A stretch of DNA of 64,000 nt from Empedobacter brevis_A (GTDB taxonomy: Bacteria; Bacteroidota; Bacteroidia; Flavobacteriales; Weeksellaceae). Location: NCBI RefSeq assembly GCF_965118635.1, contig NZ_CBCPHV010000001.1:1-64000 (forward strand), in the 5' to 3' direction. The number at the start of each line of letters is the position of its first letter. Positions within the stretch are counted from its first letter, which is position 1. Below are positions 34,453-42,600 of this stretch, piece by piece. The notes under the pieces were generated by a model that had not been told where the DNA came from, searched no databases, and worked only from the letters and a program-made list of their open reading frames with translations. The position numbers and the translations under genes are program-made.

Positions 34453-34974
34453 ATGAAAAATATTTTAATTCTTTTCTCTTTTGTCATTTCTTTTTTTGTG
34501 CAAGCTCAACATGGTTATCCCATTCCTCCAAAATCAGAAAATAGATTATTTTATATTCAGCACAACGAAAATAAAAATACGTTTGTATATGATGCTATTT
34601 TTTCAAGTAAAGGTGTTTTAAATGATGAAAATCCAGTTGATATTTATCGTATTCTTTATGCAGAAAATGGAGAAAAAAAGCCGCTAACTTCCATTCAAAA
34701 AAAATTAGCATACGGTTTAGAGATTAAAAAAGCAGAAAAAAATGTTTTTCAATTAACATTGGTTTCTTATCCTTCTCAAAAATTAACGTTGAAACTTGAT
34801 CATCAGAAAAATCCAATTGTTCAAACAACTATTAATAATAAATTGATAACATTAAATCGTGTTTTCCTAAAACAGAAAAAAGGAACTGCTGGAATTTCGG
34901 TTAAACTTGATTATATTTTATTTTACGGAAAAGATAAAAATGGAAAATCTGTAGAAGAGAAAATAGTTCTCTAA
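34453..34974 (+). CDS. DUF4833-family secreted protein
   Basis: The 173-residue product has a signal peptide (MKNILILFSFVISFFVQAQ) and the DUF4833 pattern: ENRLFYIQHNENKNTFVYDAIFSSKGVLNDENPVDIYRILYAENGEKKPLTSIQKKLAYGLEI. The family is confined to Bacteroidota and has no known activity. It starts about 50 nt after the preceding membrane-protein gene. Confidence 0.85.
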   Translation: MKNILILFSFVISFFVQAQHGYPIPPKSENRLFYIQHNENKNTFVYDAIFSSKGVLNDENPVDIYRILYAENGEKKPLTSIQKKLAYGLEIKKAEKNVFQLTLVSYPSQKLTLKLDHQKNPIVQTTINNKLITLNRVFLKQKKGTAGISVKLDYILFYGKDKNGKSVEEKIVL

Positions 34975-35020
34975 AAAAAATCTCCCTAAATTAGAATTTG
35001 AAAGACCAATTTAAAATTAT

Positions 35021-36145
35021 ATGATCGAAGTAAAAGAGGTGAAATCGTCGAAAGAAATGAAAACATTTGTCGATTTACCTTTTCAAATATATAAAGACAA
35101 TCCTTATTGGGTGCCTTCTTTGAAGAAAGATGAACTAGCGAGTTTCGATAAAAAAAATGCTATTTTCAAAACAGTAGAAGCAAAGTATTTCTTAGCTTAT
35201 AAAGATAAAGAAGTTGTTGGACGGATTGTTTCAATTATTAATTGGACAGAAGTAAAAGAACTCGGAAAAACGAAAATGCGTTTCGGATGGTTAGTTTTTA
35301 AAGATGATATCAACATTCTAAAAGCCTTATTAACAACTGTTGAAAACATTGCTAAGGATAATAAACTTAGTTATATAGAAGGTCCTATGGGATTTTCTAA
35401 TATGGATAAAGCAGGGATATTAACAGAAGGTTTTGATAAAGTTGCAACTTTAATCGGCTTATATAATTATGAATATTACCCAAAATATTTACAAAAACTA
35501 GGTTATCAACCAAAAGCAGAATGGTTAGAATATTCTATTGAGCTTGCAAATTTAGGTAAGGTGAAACAAATGGATAAATTGTGTGAAATTCTCAAAAAAC
35601 GGTACGAAATTGATACGTATAAATTTAACACAATAGACGAAATGTTACCATATGTAGACGAAATGTTCGATTTGTTGAATTTAACTTACGCAGAATTACA
35701 AAGTTTTGTCCCAATAGAAAAATTTCAGGTAGAACATTACAAGAAGAAATACCTGAAATTTCTCCATCCAGATTTTATTTCTTGTGTAAAAGATAAAAAC
35801 AACAAAATGATTGCTTTTGCGATTACGATGCCTTCTTTTTCGAAAGCGTTTCAGAAAACAAAAGGAAAATTATTTCCATTTGGTTGGTGGCATTTATTGC
35901 AAGCACAAAAAAAGAATGATCATGTCGAGTTTTATTTAATCGGAATTGATCCTAATTATCAAAACAAAGGAGTAAATGCATTGATTTTTAAAGAACTTTA
36001 TGATCGATTTATAGCTAGAGGAATTAAAACTTTAGAAACGAATCCGTTGCTTGAAGAAAATACAAAAGTTCAACAACTTTGGAAAGATTTTGATCCTATT
36101 GTGCATAAACGAAGAAAAACATTTTATAAAAATATAACGCAGTAA
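35021..36145 (+). CDS. GNAT-fold N-acyltransferase
   Basis: The 374-residue product begins with a long N-terminal domain (MIEVKEVKSSKEMKTFVDLPFQIYKDNPYWVPSLKKDE) and ends with a GNAT domain whose acyl-CoA loop is visible in FYLIGIDPNYQNKGVNALIFKELYDRFIARGIKTLETNPLLEEN. The two-domain layout, with one degenerate and one functional GNAT half, matches a family common in Bacteroidota and Actinobacteria. Its substrate is unknown. Ends in a shared terminator with the CsbD gene. Confidence 0.88.
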   Translation: MIEVKEVKSSKEMKTFVDLPFQIYKDNPYWVPSLKKDELASFDKKNAIFKTVEAKYFLAYKDKEVVGRIVSIINWTEVKELGKTKMRFGWLVFKDDINILKALLTTVENIAKDNKLSYIEGPMGFSNMDKAGILTEGFDKVATLIGLYNYEYYPKYLQKLGYQPKAEWLEYSIELANLGKVKQMDKLCEILKKRYEIDTYKFNTIDEMLPYVDEMFDLLNLTYAELQSFVPIEKFQVEHYKKKYLKFLHPDFISCVKDKNNKMIAFAITMPSFSKAFQKTKGKLFPFGWWHLLQAQKKNDHVEFYLIGIDPNYQNKGVNALIFKELYDRFIARGIKTLETNPLLEENTKVQQLWKDFDPIVHKRRKTFYKNITQ

Positions 36146-36178
36146 AAAAGGTTAGGATTTTGTCCTAACCTTTTTTAT
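36144..36178. terminator. bidirectional terminator between GNAT and CsbD genes
   Basis: 14-bp stem AAAAAAGGTTAGGA (36144-36157) / TCCTAACCTTTTTT (36163-36176), 5-nt loop, with T runs on both strands. Confidence 0.9.
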
Positions 36179-36192
36179 TGAAAAATAGTGAA

Positions 36193-36396
36193 TTAATCTT
36201 GATCGTCTTCTTTCCAATCTTTGATTGTTTTTTCAATTTCTTCTCTAGATTTTCCCGTTTTTTCCTGAATTTTTCCTACAACTTCGTCATATTTTCCTTC
36301 AGCATATGCTTTATCGTCATCGAACCAATCACCGTATTTTTGTTTTACAGCACCTTTGATTCTATTCCATTTTCCTTCTAATTCTAATTTGTCCAT
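36193..36396 (-). CDS. CsbD-family stress protein
   Basis: The 67-residue hydrophilic product MDKLELEGKWNRIKGAVKQKYGDWFDDDKAYAEGKYDEVVGKIQEKTGKSREEIEKTI carries the CsbD pattern (KGxxKQxxGxxTxD and KxQExxGK). CsbD proteins are small stress-induced proteins with no established biochemical activity. It is followed downstream by the terminator at 36144 and preceded by the small membrane peptide gene on the same strand. Confidence 0.9.
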   Translation of the reverse strand: MDKLELEGKWNRIKGAVKQKYGDWFDDDKAYAEGKYDEVVGKIQEKTGKSREEIEKTIKDWKEDDQD

Positions 36397-36514
36397 AATT
36401 TTTGTTTTTTATAAGTTGTGAATAAATTTGTTACTATAACTATAAATAACAAATATTAAACCACACAGACTTAAATATTTATAAAATAATGTTAAATAAA
36501 ACATATTTGTTTAG

Positions 36515-36628
36515 TTAGAATACAGCTAAATAAATTAAGATTATAATGACGATAACTACCACAATAAATTCAAGAATAGAAATAGTTCTTCCGCCAGATC
36601 TTAAACTTCTTTTTCTTTTTGAATACAT
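36515..36628 (-). CDS. 37-residue basic single-pass membrane peptide
   Basis: On the minus strand an ATG at 36628 opens a 37-codon frame ending in TAA at 36515. The product has a strongly basic head (MYSKRKRSLRSGGRT) and one hydrophobic helix (ISILEFIVVVIVIIILIYLAVF). It is a paralogue of the 41-residue peptide at 1775-1900: Y-x-K-x-x-R-x-x-R-x-G then S-I-L-E-F-I-V-V. It lies upstream of the CsbD gene on the same strand, with a 118-nt gap. Function unknown; a lone small ORF would be doubtful, but the conserved pair argues for a real gene. Confidence 0.6.
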   Translation of the reverse strand: MYSKRKRSLRSGGRTISILEFIVVVIVIIILIYLAVF

Positions 36629-36795
36629 ACCAAACCAACTTAATAACCTATATTGAGTAAATTTAAGAAAAAAATAGATTATTTATAAATTCGTAGAATT
36701 TTAGAAATAGTTAGAAATGTTATCCGAAATTAATCGATTTCATTATTCAAAAAAAAGACTTTGAAAACAAATTGTTATCAAAGTCTTTGAAGTTG

Positions 36796-36877
36796 TACGG
36801 GCGGAGAGACTCGAACTCTCACACCTTGCGGCACTAGATCCTAAGTCTAGCGTGTCTACCAATTCCACCACGCCCGC
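36796..36877 (-). tRNA. tRNA-Leu, anticodon UAG
   Basis: The minus-strand sequence folds as a class II tRNA: acceptor stem GCGGGCG / CGCCCGT (one G-U at pair 1-72), D-arm TGGTGGAATTGGTAGACAC, anticodon loop CTTAGGA in the CTAGA/TCTAG stem (anticodon UAG), a long variable arm typical of Leu, T-arm GTTCGAGTC, and discriminator A. CCA is not encoded (the sequence continues CAACTTC). Length 82 nt. Confidence 0.95.
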
Positions 36878-36968
36878 TAAAATCTCACTGATTTGGACTG
36901 CAAATATACACAAGTTTTCTTTCTAACAAAATTTCGAAATAAAATTTTTTTAATCTTTTTTTACATTC

Positions 36969-36976
36969 TAAATTTG
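36969..36976 (+). promoter_or_regulatory. -7 box of the DUF3127 gene
   Basis: TAAATTTG, a full TAnnTTTG match, 18 nt upstream of ATG 36995. Confidence 0.5.
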
Positions 36977-36994
36977 TACAAAGCTTTTACAAAA

Positions 36995-37366
36995 ATGGAA
37001 ATTACAGGAAGAATTAAAAAAGTATTTGAAACTCAAAACATTACTGCAAGTTTCAAGAAAAGAGAATTCGTTGTTACAACGCAAGAACAATATCCACAAG
37101 ATATTTTAATTGAGCTTACACAAGATAAGACAGATGTATTGAATGCTTACAAACCTGGTGATGAAGTGAAAGTTTCTATCAACATTCGTGGTCGCGAGTG
37201 GATTAATCCAGAAGGTGTAGCAAGATATTTCAATACTATCCAAGCATGGAGAATTGAGAATATGGCAAATGCTGCTGCACAAGCTCCTCAAGGTTACGAT
37301 AATTTTCAAGCAGCGCCTCCAGTAGATACTTTTTCTAATGGAGATGATGATGATTTACCGTTTTAA
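36995..37366 (+). CDS. DUF3127 protein with SSB-like acidic tail
   Basis: The frame is open from 36893, but the first 34 codons cover the promoter; ATG 36995 gives the usual MEITGRIKKVFETQNITASFKKREFVVTT start. The 123-residue product is a DUF3127 OB-fold-like domain (VEVTTQEQYPQDILIELTQDKTD-type region, GDEVKVSINIRGREWINPEG) followed by a flexible Gln/Ala-rich linker and the C-terminal DDDDLPF. That tail mimics the DDDIPF tip by which single-strand-binding proteins recruit repair and replication partners. The protein is therefore probably a nucleic-acid-binding accessory factor of Bacteroidota; its activity is not established. Confidence 0.85.
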   Translation: MEITGRIKKVFETQNITASFKKREFVVTTQEQYPQDILIELTQDKTDVLNAYKPGDEVKVSINIRGREWINPEGVARYFNTIQAWRIENMANAAAQAPQGYDNFQAAPPVDTFSNGDDDDLPF

Positions 37367-37392
37367 GTAAGACAAAAACATCAATTAATACT

Positions 37393-37424
37393 AAAACGTG
37401 TTCTTTATTGAACACGTTTTTTTA
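37393..37424 (+). terminator. intrinsic terminator of the DUF3127 gene
   Basis: Stem AAAACGTGTTC (37393-37403) / GAACACGTTTT (37410-37420) followed by T residues. Confidence 0.85.
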
Positions 37425-37452
37425 ATTTTAAATAATATTATAAACAAAACAT

Positions 37453-38085
37453 ATGTATTGGCTAAGTTCTGATTTAATCTTTCCTGATTACGATGAAGTA
37501 AATGATGAAGGAATAATAGCAATAGGAGGAGATCTTTCCCCAGAGCGCCTTATTTTAGCTTATCAGAAAGGAATTTTTCCTTGGTTCAATGAAGAAGATC
37601 CAATTCTTTGGTGGTTTCCTCATGATCGATTTGTTTTGTTTCCAGAAAATTTACATGTTTCGAAATCGATGAAGAAAGTTTTTCGAGATCAAATATTTAC
37701 ATATTCCGAAAATAAAGCATTCCGAGAAGTAATCACGAATTGTTCGCAAGCCTATAGAAAAGATCAGGATGGAACGTGGATTACAAATGAAATGATCGAG
37801 GCATATTGCACTTTACATGAAATGGGAATTGCAAAAAGTATCGAAGTTTGGCAAAACGACGAATTGGTTGGTGGTTTTTATGGTATTGATATGGGAGAAG
37901 TTTTCTGTGGAGAAAGTATGTTTGCGAAAGTAAGCAACGCTTCCAAAGCAGGTTTTATACAATTTGTTGCAAAATATCATAAGAAATATAAATTAATCGA
38001 TTGCCAAGTTTATACCGAACATTTGGCAAGTTTGGGTGCAATGGAAATCCCAAGCGATGTATTTCTAGAATATTTGGAGAAATAA
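37453..38085 (+). CDS. aat: leucyl/phenylalanyl-tRNA-protein transferase
   Basis: The 210-residue product shows the Aat pattern: GIIAIGGDLSPERLILAYQKGIFPWFNEEDPILWWFPHDRFVLFPENLHVSKSM, CSQAYRKDQDGTWITNEMIEAYCTLHEMGIAKSIEVW, and GGFYGIDMGEVFCGESMFAKVSNASKAGFIQF. It adds Leu or Phe to N-terminal Arg/Lys of proteins, marking them for ClpS/ClpAP. Shares a terminator with the DUF3108 gene. Confidence 0.97.
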   Translation: MYWLSSDLIFPDYDEVNDEGIIAIGGDLSPERLILAYQKGIFPWFNEEDPILWWFPHDRFVLFPENLHVSKSMKKVFRDQIFTYSENKAFREVITNCSQAYRKDQDGTWITNEMIEAYCTLHEMGIAKSIEVWQNDELVGGFYGIDMGEVFCGESMFAKVSNASKAGFIQFVAKYHKKYKLIDCQVYTEHLASLGAMEIPSDVFLEYLEK

Positions 38086-38122
38086 AAAAATCCGACAAAT
38101 AAAATAATTGTCGGATTTTTTT
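38084..38122. terminator. bidirectional terminator between aat and the DUF3108 gene
   Basis: Perfect 15-bp inverted repeat AAAAAAATCCGACAA (38084-38098) / TTGTCGGATTTTTTT (38108-38122). Confidence 0.9.
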
Positions 38123-38134
38123 TATGTGAATCAC

Positions 38135-38911
38135 TTACTTTGTAAAAGTGATAGGATATTTTAAATTTTTATATTCGTTAAGATCAGCATTTAAAGATCC
38201 AACCAATAAACCAGCTTTTATTTTTAGCGGAACTAAGTTATCATCATCAGAAATCCACATCGTAACCGATTCTGATTCTTTGAATACGCGACCAGATTGT
38301 ACATAAGGACGAATTTTGATTGCTGCAATTTTTCCGAATTTTGTTTTTAGAGTTTCACGTCCCAAAACTTTTAATCGAAACTTTAATGTTTCGTCACCTA
38401 GAAAAATATTTTCATTCAAAAAATCTCCTGTTTTCAATTTAGAATGATCTGCATTACGTAAATTATAGAAAGCGGAAAGTAAATCTTGTGCATCGTATGG
38501 AATTGTTTCGGTTGTTATTTTTCCATCTCGTTTATTTTCAACTTTTGCTTTTTTATTTGCATGATCAAAATAATAGATTTGATGACGTTTATAACTTCCT
38601 TCTACAACGTTTCGAATAAATTTAGTTGGTTTTAGATCAGTTTTGTCGATATATGATTCGTAGTTATCATCAACTTTAAAAAAAGCTCGCACAGCACCCG
38701 AAGAATTTCCTTTTCCTACTATATGGTAATGGCTTTTACCATTCAATGTTGCTTCACGTACATCTATGGTTGCAAAGCCAGCATTTAGTCCAGAATAATG
38801 AACTCTAAATTTAAGGCTTTCTCCGACTTTATAATTAGTTTGGGCATTTAATGGAACAGCGAATGAAAGGAGAATAAAAGTAAAAAATAAAATATATTTT
38901 TTCATTTTCAA
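38135..38911 (-). CDS. DUF3108-family periplasmic protein
   Basis: The 258-residue product has a signal peptide (MKMKKYILFFTFILLSFAVPLNAQ) and the DUF3108 beta-sandwich pattern: GESLKFRVHYSGLNAGFATIDV, KSHYHIVGKGNSSGAVRAFFKVDDNYESYID, RDGKITTETIPYDAQDLLSAFYNLR and VTMWISDDDNLVPLKIKAGLLVGSLNADL. Function unknown; the family is lipocalin-like or LolB/VioE-like in fold by general knowledge. The second methionine (38905) is an alternative start. Monocistronic between two terminators. Confidence 0.85.
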   Translation of the reverse strand: MKMKKYILFFTFILLSFAVPLNAQTNYKVGESLKFRVHYSGLNAGFATIDVREATLNGKSHYHIVGKGNSSGAVRAFFKVDDNYESYIDKTDLKPTKFIRNVVEGSYKRHQIYYFDHANKKAKVENKRDGKITTETIPYDAQDLLSAFYNLRNADHSKLKTGDFLNENIFLGDETLKFRLKVLGRETLKTKFGKIAAIKIRPYVQSGRVFKESESVTMWISDDDNLVPLKIKAGLLVGSLNADLNEYKNLKYPITFTK

Positions 38912-38956
38912 ATTTTCGTTTTGTGGTTAAGATTCAAATTGTTTGCCAAAAATAAT

Positions 38957-38990
38957 AAAACGCCTTTATAAATTGATATAAAGGCGTTTT
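38957..38990 (-). terminator. intrinsic terminator of the mrp-nifU operon
   Basis: Perfect 14-bp inverted repeat AAAACGCCTTTATA (38957-38970) / TATAAAGGCGTTTT (38977-38990). Confidence 0.85.
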
Positions 38991-39014
38991 TATTTATTGG
39001 AATAAAACGATATT

Positions 39015-39305
39015 CTAATTTTCTTCTTTCAAAGAAGATATCTGATCAGCTTCAGTCGAAGTTTCAAAATCTGAAACATTGATAACTGAAACAATTTCAG
39101 GTACATATTTTTTAATGGTCATTTCAACACCTGATTTTAATGTCATTTGGTTGACAGAACATGCTATACATGCACCTGTAAGGCGAACTTTTACAATATT
39201 ATCTTCGACAGATACTAATTCGATATCGCCTCCATCTGAATTTAAGAATGGTCTAATTTCAGTTAAGGCCTTTTCAACTTCTGAATATTTTTCTTCTGGA
39301 GTCAT
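39015..39305 (-). CDS. NifU C-terminal-domain Fe-S scaffold protein
   Basis: From ATG 39305 the 96-residue product MTPEEKYSEVEKALTEIRPFLNSDGGDIELVSVEDNIVKVRLTGACIACSVNQMTLKSG carries the NifU C-terminal domain with the CxxC cluster-binding motif (CIAC). These proteins assemble or hand over [4Fe-4S] clusters. An upstream methionine at 39338 lies within the mrp gene and is not needed. The gene starts 14 nt after mrp, forming a Fe-S operon. Confidence 0.93.
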   Translation of the reverse strand: MTPEEKYSEVEKALTEIRPFLNSDGGDIELVSVEDNIVKVRLTGACIACSVNQMTLKSGVEMTIKKYVPEIVSVINVSDFETSTEADQISSLKEEN

Positions 39306-39319
39306 GATCTTTTCTTTTT

Positions 39320-40420
39320 TTAATTTTTTGCTGAACAACCTGCCATCGTTGTAATACGAACGGCTTCTGTTGGAGGCAAAGTGTTGTTACGTTCTACTAA
39401 ACTTTGTACTGTATTTCGTGCGATTTCTTTGTAAACATTAGCGACAACAGTATCTTCTTGCATTGCAGCTGGACGACCAATGTCGGCAGCTTCGCGAATA
39501 GATTGTACAATTGGAATTTCACCTAAGAAAGGTACTCCAATTTGTTCTGCTAAGTTCTTTGCACCATTTTGTCCAAAGATATAATATTTGTTGTTAGGTA
39601 ATTCTTCTGGTGTAAAATACGCCATATTTTCTACAATTCCTAAAACAGGAACATTAATAGCTTGCATTTGGAACATCCCAACTCCTTTTTTAGCATCTGC
39701 TAATGCTATGTTTTGAGGTGTAGAAACAACAACTGCTCCTGTGATTGGAACTTGTTGAACGATAGATAAATGAATATCTCCTGTTCCAGGAGGTAAATCA
39801 ATTAATAAGAAATCTAATTCTCCCCAATGTGCATCACGAATCATTTGATTTAACGCTTTTGCAGCCATTGGTCCTCTCCAAACAATTGCTTGGTCTGTAT
39901 CAGCAAAGAATCCGATTGATAAAATTTTGATTCCGTATGCTTCTACTGGTTTTATTTTTGTTTTTCCATTAACTTCTACAGAATATGGACGTGCATCTTG
40001 ACAATCGAACATAATTGGCATAGAAGGTCCGTAGATATCAGCATCTAATAAACCAACTTTGAATCCCATGTTTGCTAAACTAATGGCTAAGTTTGATGAA
40101 ACAGTAGATTTACCAACACCTCCTTTTCCTGAAGCGATCGCAATAATATTTTTAACACCTGGTAATTCAGTTCCTTTTATTTCGCTTGGATCTTTTTCTT
40201 CAACTTCAACAGAAATGTTAATTTTAAGATTTGCTCCAGGTAAACTTTCTTTAAATGCATTTTTTAATGCAACTTCTAAACGCTTGCGTTCGTGCATTGC
40301 TGGCGAAGGAGAAACAATATCCAAAATAATATCATTTCCCACAATTTGAGTGTTACGCATCCAATTACGAATACCCAACTCTTCTAATACTTGATATATT
40401 TGATCTCTTGTGTAAGCCAT
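39320..40420 (-). CDS. Mrp/NBP35-family P-loop ATPase for Fe-S cluster transfer
   Basis: The 366-residue product has an N-terminal MIP18/DUF59 domain (about 1-75) and a P-loop ATPase with the deviant Walker A IASGKGGVGKSTVSSNLA (about 96-112), the switch region LLDADIYGPSMP and LLIDLPPGTGDIHLSIVQQ. Mrp proteins carry Fe-S clusters to target enzymes. Unusual: where many Mrp proteins have a CxxC after NMSYF, this one reads NMAYFTPEELPNNKYYIFG with no cysteine; the only cysteine near the C-terminus is in TMAGCSAKN. A perfect -7 box lies 18 nt upstream. Confidence 0.93.
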   Translation of the reverse strand: MAYTRDQIYQVLEELGIRNWMRNTQIVGNDIILDIVSPSPAMHERKRLEVALKNAFKESLPGANLKINISVEVEEKDPSEIKGTELPGVKNIIAIASGKGGVGKSTVSSNLAISLANMGFKVGLLDADIYGPSMPIMFDCQDARPYSVEVNGKTKIKPVEAYGIKILSIGFFADTDQAIVWRGPMAAKALNQMIRDAHWGELDFLLIDLPPGTGDIHLSIVQQVPITGAVVVSTPQNIALADAKKGVGMFQMQAINVPVLGIVENMAYFTPEELPNNKYYIFGQNGAKNLAEQIGVPFLGEIPIVQSIREAADIGRPAAMQEDTVVANVYKEIARNTVQSLVERNNTLPPTEAVRITTMAGCSAKN

Positions 40421-40438
40421 CTTTTAAATTTAATTATA

Positions 40439-40446
40439 CAAAATTA
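40439..40446 (-). promoter_or_regulatory. -7 box of the mrp-nifU operon
   Basis: Minus-strand TAATTTTG, a full TAnnTTTG match, 18 nt upstream of the mrp ATG. Confidence 0.5.
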
Positions 40447-40554
40447 CGAAGAATCAAAGACTTTAAATAATCTAAAAACGTGATTTTAATTGTTTTGCTT
40501 TATAATTTGATAAATAGAGTTAATTTGATGTATATTTAAATTTTAAATCTAACT

Positions 40555-41016
40555 ATGGAAGAGCATATTATTTATCTGACGAATATTAGAAAACAGATTA
40601 TTGATGAGCTTGATCAACACTCTCTAGAGCAACTTCTTTATATACCTGTCGGCTATAAAAATAATTTGTTTTGGAATGCGGCTCATGTTTTAGCAACACA
40701 ACAATTAATTCATTATTATTTAACTGACAATAGAATGTTGGTTGATATACAGTTTATTCAGAAGTATAAAAAAGGAACATTCGGGAATACTGATGTAACG
40801 GAAAAGGATGTGACTGAATTAAAAGAAATGTTGGAAAGTACGCCTATGCAAATGTTTAAGGATTATCGTTCGGAGAAATTATCGTATTATCGTTCGTATA
40901 AAACTAGTTTTGGAATGACATTGGAATCTATTGAAGATGCAATTTTGTATAACAATATTCACGAAGCTATGCATTTAGGTTATATGTTGTCAATGAAAAA
41001 AAATATTCCTTTTTAA
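40555..41016 (+). CDS. DinB-family protein
   Basis: The 153-residue product is a four-helix bundle of the DinB_2 type, with the metal-binding histidines in NAAHVLATQQ (first) and HEAMHLGYMLSM (last), preceded by the DQHSLEQLLYIPVGYKNNLFW stretch. DinB-like proteins are metal-dependent, often thiol transferases or of unknown role. Monocistronic, with a strong shared terminator. Confidence 0.88.
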   Translation: MEEHIIYLTNIRKQIIDELDQHSLEQLLYIPVGYKNNLFWNAAHVLATQQLIHYYLTDNRMLVDIQFIQKYKKGTFGNTDVTEKDVTELKEMLESTPMQMFKDYRSEKLSYYRSYKTSFGMTLESIEDAILYNNIHEAMHLGYMLSMKKNIPF

Positions 41017-41092
41017 AATCGAACATAGAATAAGAATTGAAATTCATACTTTTTTTGATTTTCAATGCATAAATTAAATCAACGATTAACAT

Positions 41093-41135
41093 AAAAAAAT
41101 CTCACTTTATTAAAATTAAAGTGAGATTTTTTTAA
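41093..41135. terminator. bidirectional terminator between DinB and a membrane-protein gene
   Basis: Perfect 17-bp inverted repeat (41093-41109 / 41117-41133, core ATCTCACTTTA / TAAAGTGAGAT). Confidence 0.9.
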
Positions 41136-41138
41136 TTA

Positions 41139-41627
41139 TTATCGAATTGCTTTTATAGCTTCTTTAATTTGCTTGCGCGTGATAAAGAAAATGATAAAGT
41201 ATAAAATAGCTCCTACAAAAATTACGAAAATATAGACATATGAATAGTCAATAGATTTATCTTTTAAAATAAAAGATAATGTTCGCGCGCTAGAAAATGT
41301 TAAAAGAATAAAAATTAATGTAATAATGTAAAACGGATAAGTGAGAAATGAAGGATTTATCATAAAATAAATGGAAATAATATTGAAAATCAAAGCAATT
41401 ATTGAGTACAAATTATATTTTTGATAAGTTAGCATTGCTTTCTCATATTTAGAATTTCTTATCCGTCCAGTTAATTCTAGTTGATCCATTTTTATTCCTC
41501 TTTCTTCAAGAATTTGTATTGCAGCATTTCTTATTTCAATAGAATATCCATGTTGTTTGTATGATTTTACAACATCAATTAGCAGATTCGTCTGCATAGA
41601 TTTTAACTTTTCAATTCGATTATCCAT
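41139..41627 (-). CDS. membrane protein of unknown function
   Basis: From ATG 41627 (MDNRIEKLKSMQTNLLIDVVK) the 162-residue product has a helical cytoplasmic head with a short repeated look (VVKSYKQHGYSIEIRNAAIQILEERGI) and four hydrophobic segments (IIALIFNIISIYFMI, YPFYIITLIFILLTF, YVYIFVIFVGAILYFIIFF). I do not recognise the family. The longer frame to 41660 overlaps the esterase gene stop (41650) and was not used. It is downstream of the esterase lipoprotein on the same strand, 22 nt apart. Confidence 0.7.
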   Translation of the reverse strand: MDNRIEKLKSMQTNLLIDVVKSYKQHGYSIEIRNAAIQILEERGIKMDQLELTGRIRNSKYEKAMLTYQKYNLYSIIALIFNIISIYFMINPSFLTYPFYIITLIFILLTFSSARTLSFILKDKSIDYSYVYIFVIFVGAILYFIIFFITRKQIKEAIKAIR

Positions 41628-41649
41628 AGTAGTAGAGCGATTAATTATT

Positions 41650-42474
41650 TTATTTCCCAATGCTCCAAATCAGCGCTTTTTCTTTTGTAGCGCTGTAGAT
41701 TGTAGCATGTTCTTCTTTAGGTTCTGGAGAATAATTCCATTGTAGATTTGGAAGATTTTCTTGTGTTAATATATTTTTTAAATCATCAGTAAAAGGTAAA
41801 ATATCACTTGTTCCCGAACCTGCAAACCACAATTCTTTTGGAGTTGAAGGAAATTTTGCTAAATCATTTTTTGCATTCAATAACATTTTATGATCGTTCC
41901 ACCAAAGCGAAGGATCAATTGCAATATAATAATCAAACATTTCGGGTTGTTTCAGAAAAGTTTCCATGATAAATAAACCAGCCAACGATTCGCCAATAAT
42001 TCCTCTTTGAGATTGAGTACGATATTTTTTTGCGATCTCAGGAAATAATTCATCGTTTATAAAACTTCTAAATTCATCCGAATGTCCAACAATTGGCGCG
42101 ACTTTTTTATCTTCTTCATTTTCGGTTATCGGAGTTAAATCTTTGCGACGTTGGATATTCTCAATTCCAACCAAAATAACAGGTTTTATTTTTTCTGAAT
42201 TGATTAATTTTTCCAATGTATTTGCAACATGCGAAAAATCTTCCTTTATTCCGCCATCAGGCATATATAAAACAGTTAATGAATCTTTAGAAGTTGGATA
42301 TTCTTTCGGGAACCAAACATTAATAATTCGTTTTTCATTCAGAATTTTAGAATCAATTGTAAATGTTTCGTGCCTTGGAATAGGATCGTCGTAAACAACT
42401 GGATTAGAGTTTTTACAAGAAGTCAAAAAAAGAATAAAAAGTATAAAAAATAAATAGTTAAAAATCGATTTCAT
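41650..42474 (-). CDS. lipoprotein esterase of the IroE/Fes family (PF00756-like)
   Basis: From ATG 42474 the 274-residue product has a lipobox (FILFLTSCKN), so it is a lipoprotein. The alpha/beta-hydrolase features are GIIGESLAGLFIMETFL (nucleophile Ser in GxSxxG), VLYMPDGGIKEDFSHV and the acid/His region near the end (KEEHATIYSATKEKALIW). The family includes trilactone siderophore esterases and related acyl esterases; substrate is not identifiable. The longer frame from 42531 has no signal peptide. The gene overlaps nothing and leads into the four-helix membrane-protein gene. Confidence 0.88.
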   Translation of the reverse strand: MKSIFNYLFFILFILFLTSCKNSNPVVYDDPIPRHETFTIDSKILNEKRIINVWFPKEYPTSKDSLTVLYMPDGGIKEDFSHVANTLEKLINSEKIKPVILVGIENIQRRKDLTPITENEEDKKVAPIVGHSDEFRSFINDELFPEIAKKYRTQSQRGIIGESLAGLFIMETFLKQPEMFDYYIAIDPSLWWNDHKMLLNAKNDLAKFPSTPKELWFAGSGTSDILPFTDDLKNILTQENLPNLQWNYSPEPKEEHATIYSATKEKALIWSIGK

Positions 42475-42547
42475 GTGTTTTATGTTAATTATATAATAGT
42501 GCTTAATCAAATATACGAAAATCATAAACAATTGATTTTCTATTCAT

Positions 42548-42580
42548 AAAAAAAGGTTGCTAATTTTAGCAACCTTTCTC
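42548..42580 (-). terminator. intrinsic terminator of the nitroreductase gene
   Basis: Stem AAAGGTTGCT / AGCAACCTTT (42552-42561 / 42568-42577) with a T run on the minus strand. Confidence 0.8.
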
Positions 42581-42600
42581 GAATTATATTTTAGTATTTT

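Noticed and set aside
36893..36994. N-terminal extension of the DUF3127 protein
   Set aside because: The promoter -7 box falls inside it and the conserved family start is MEITGRIKKV.
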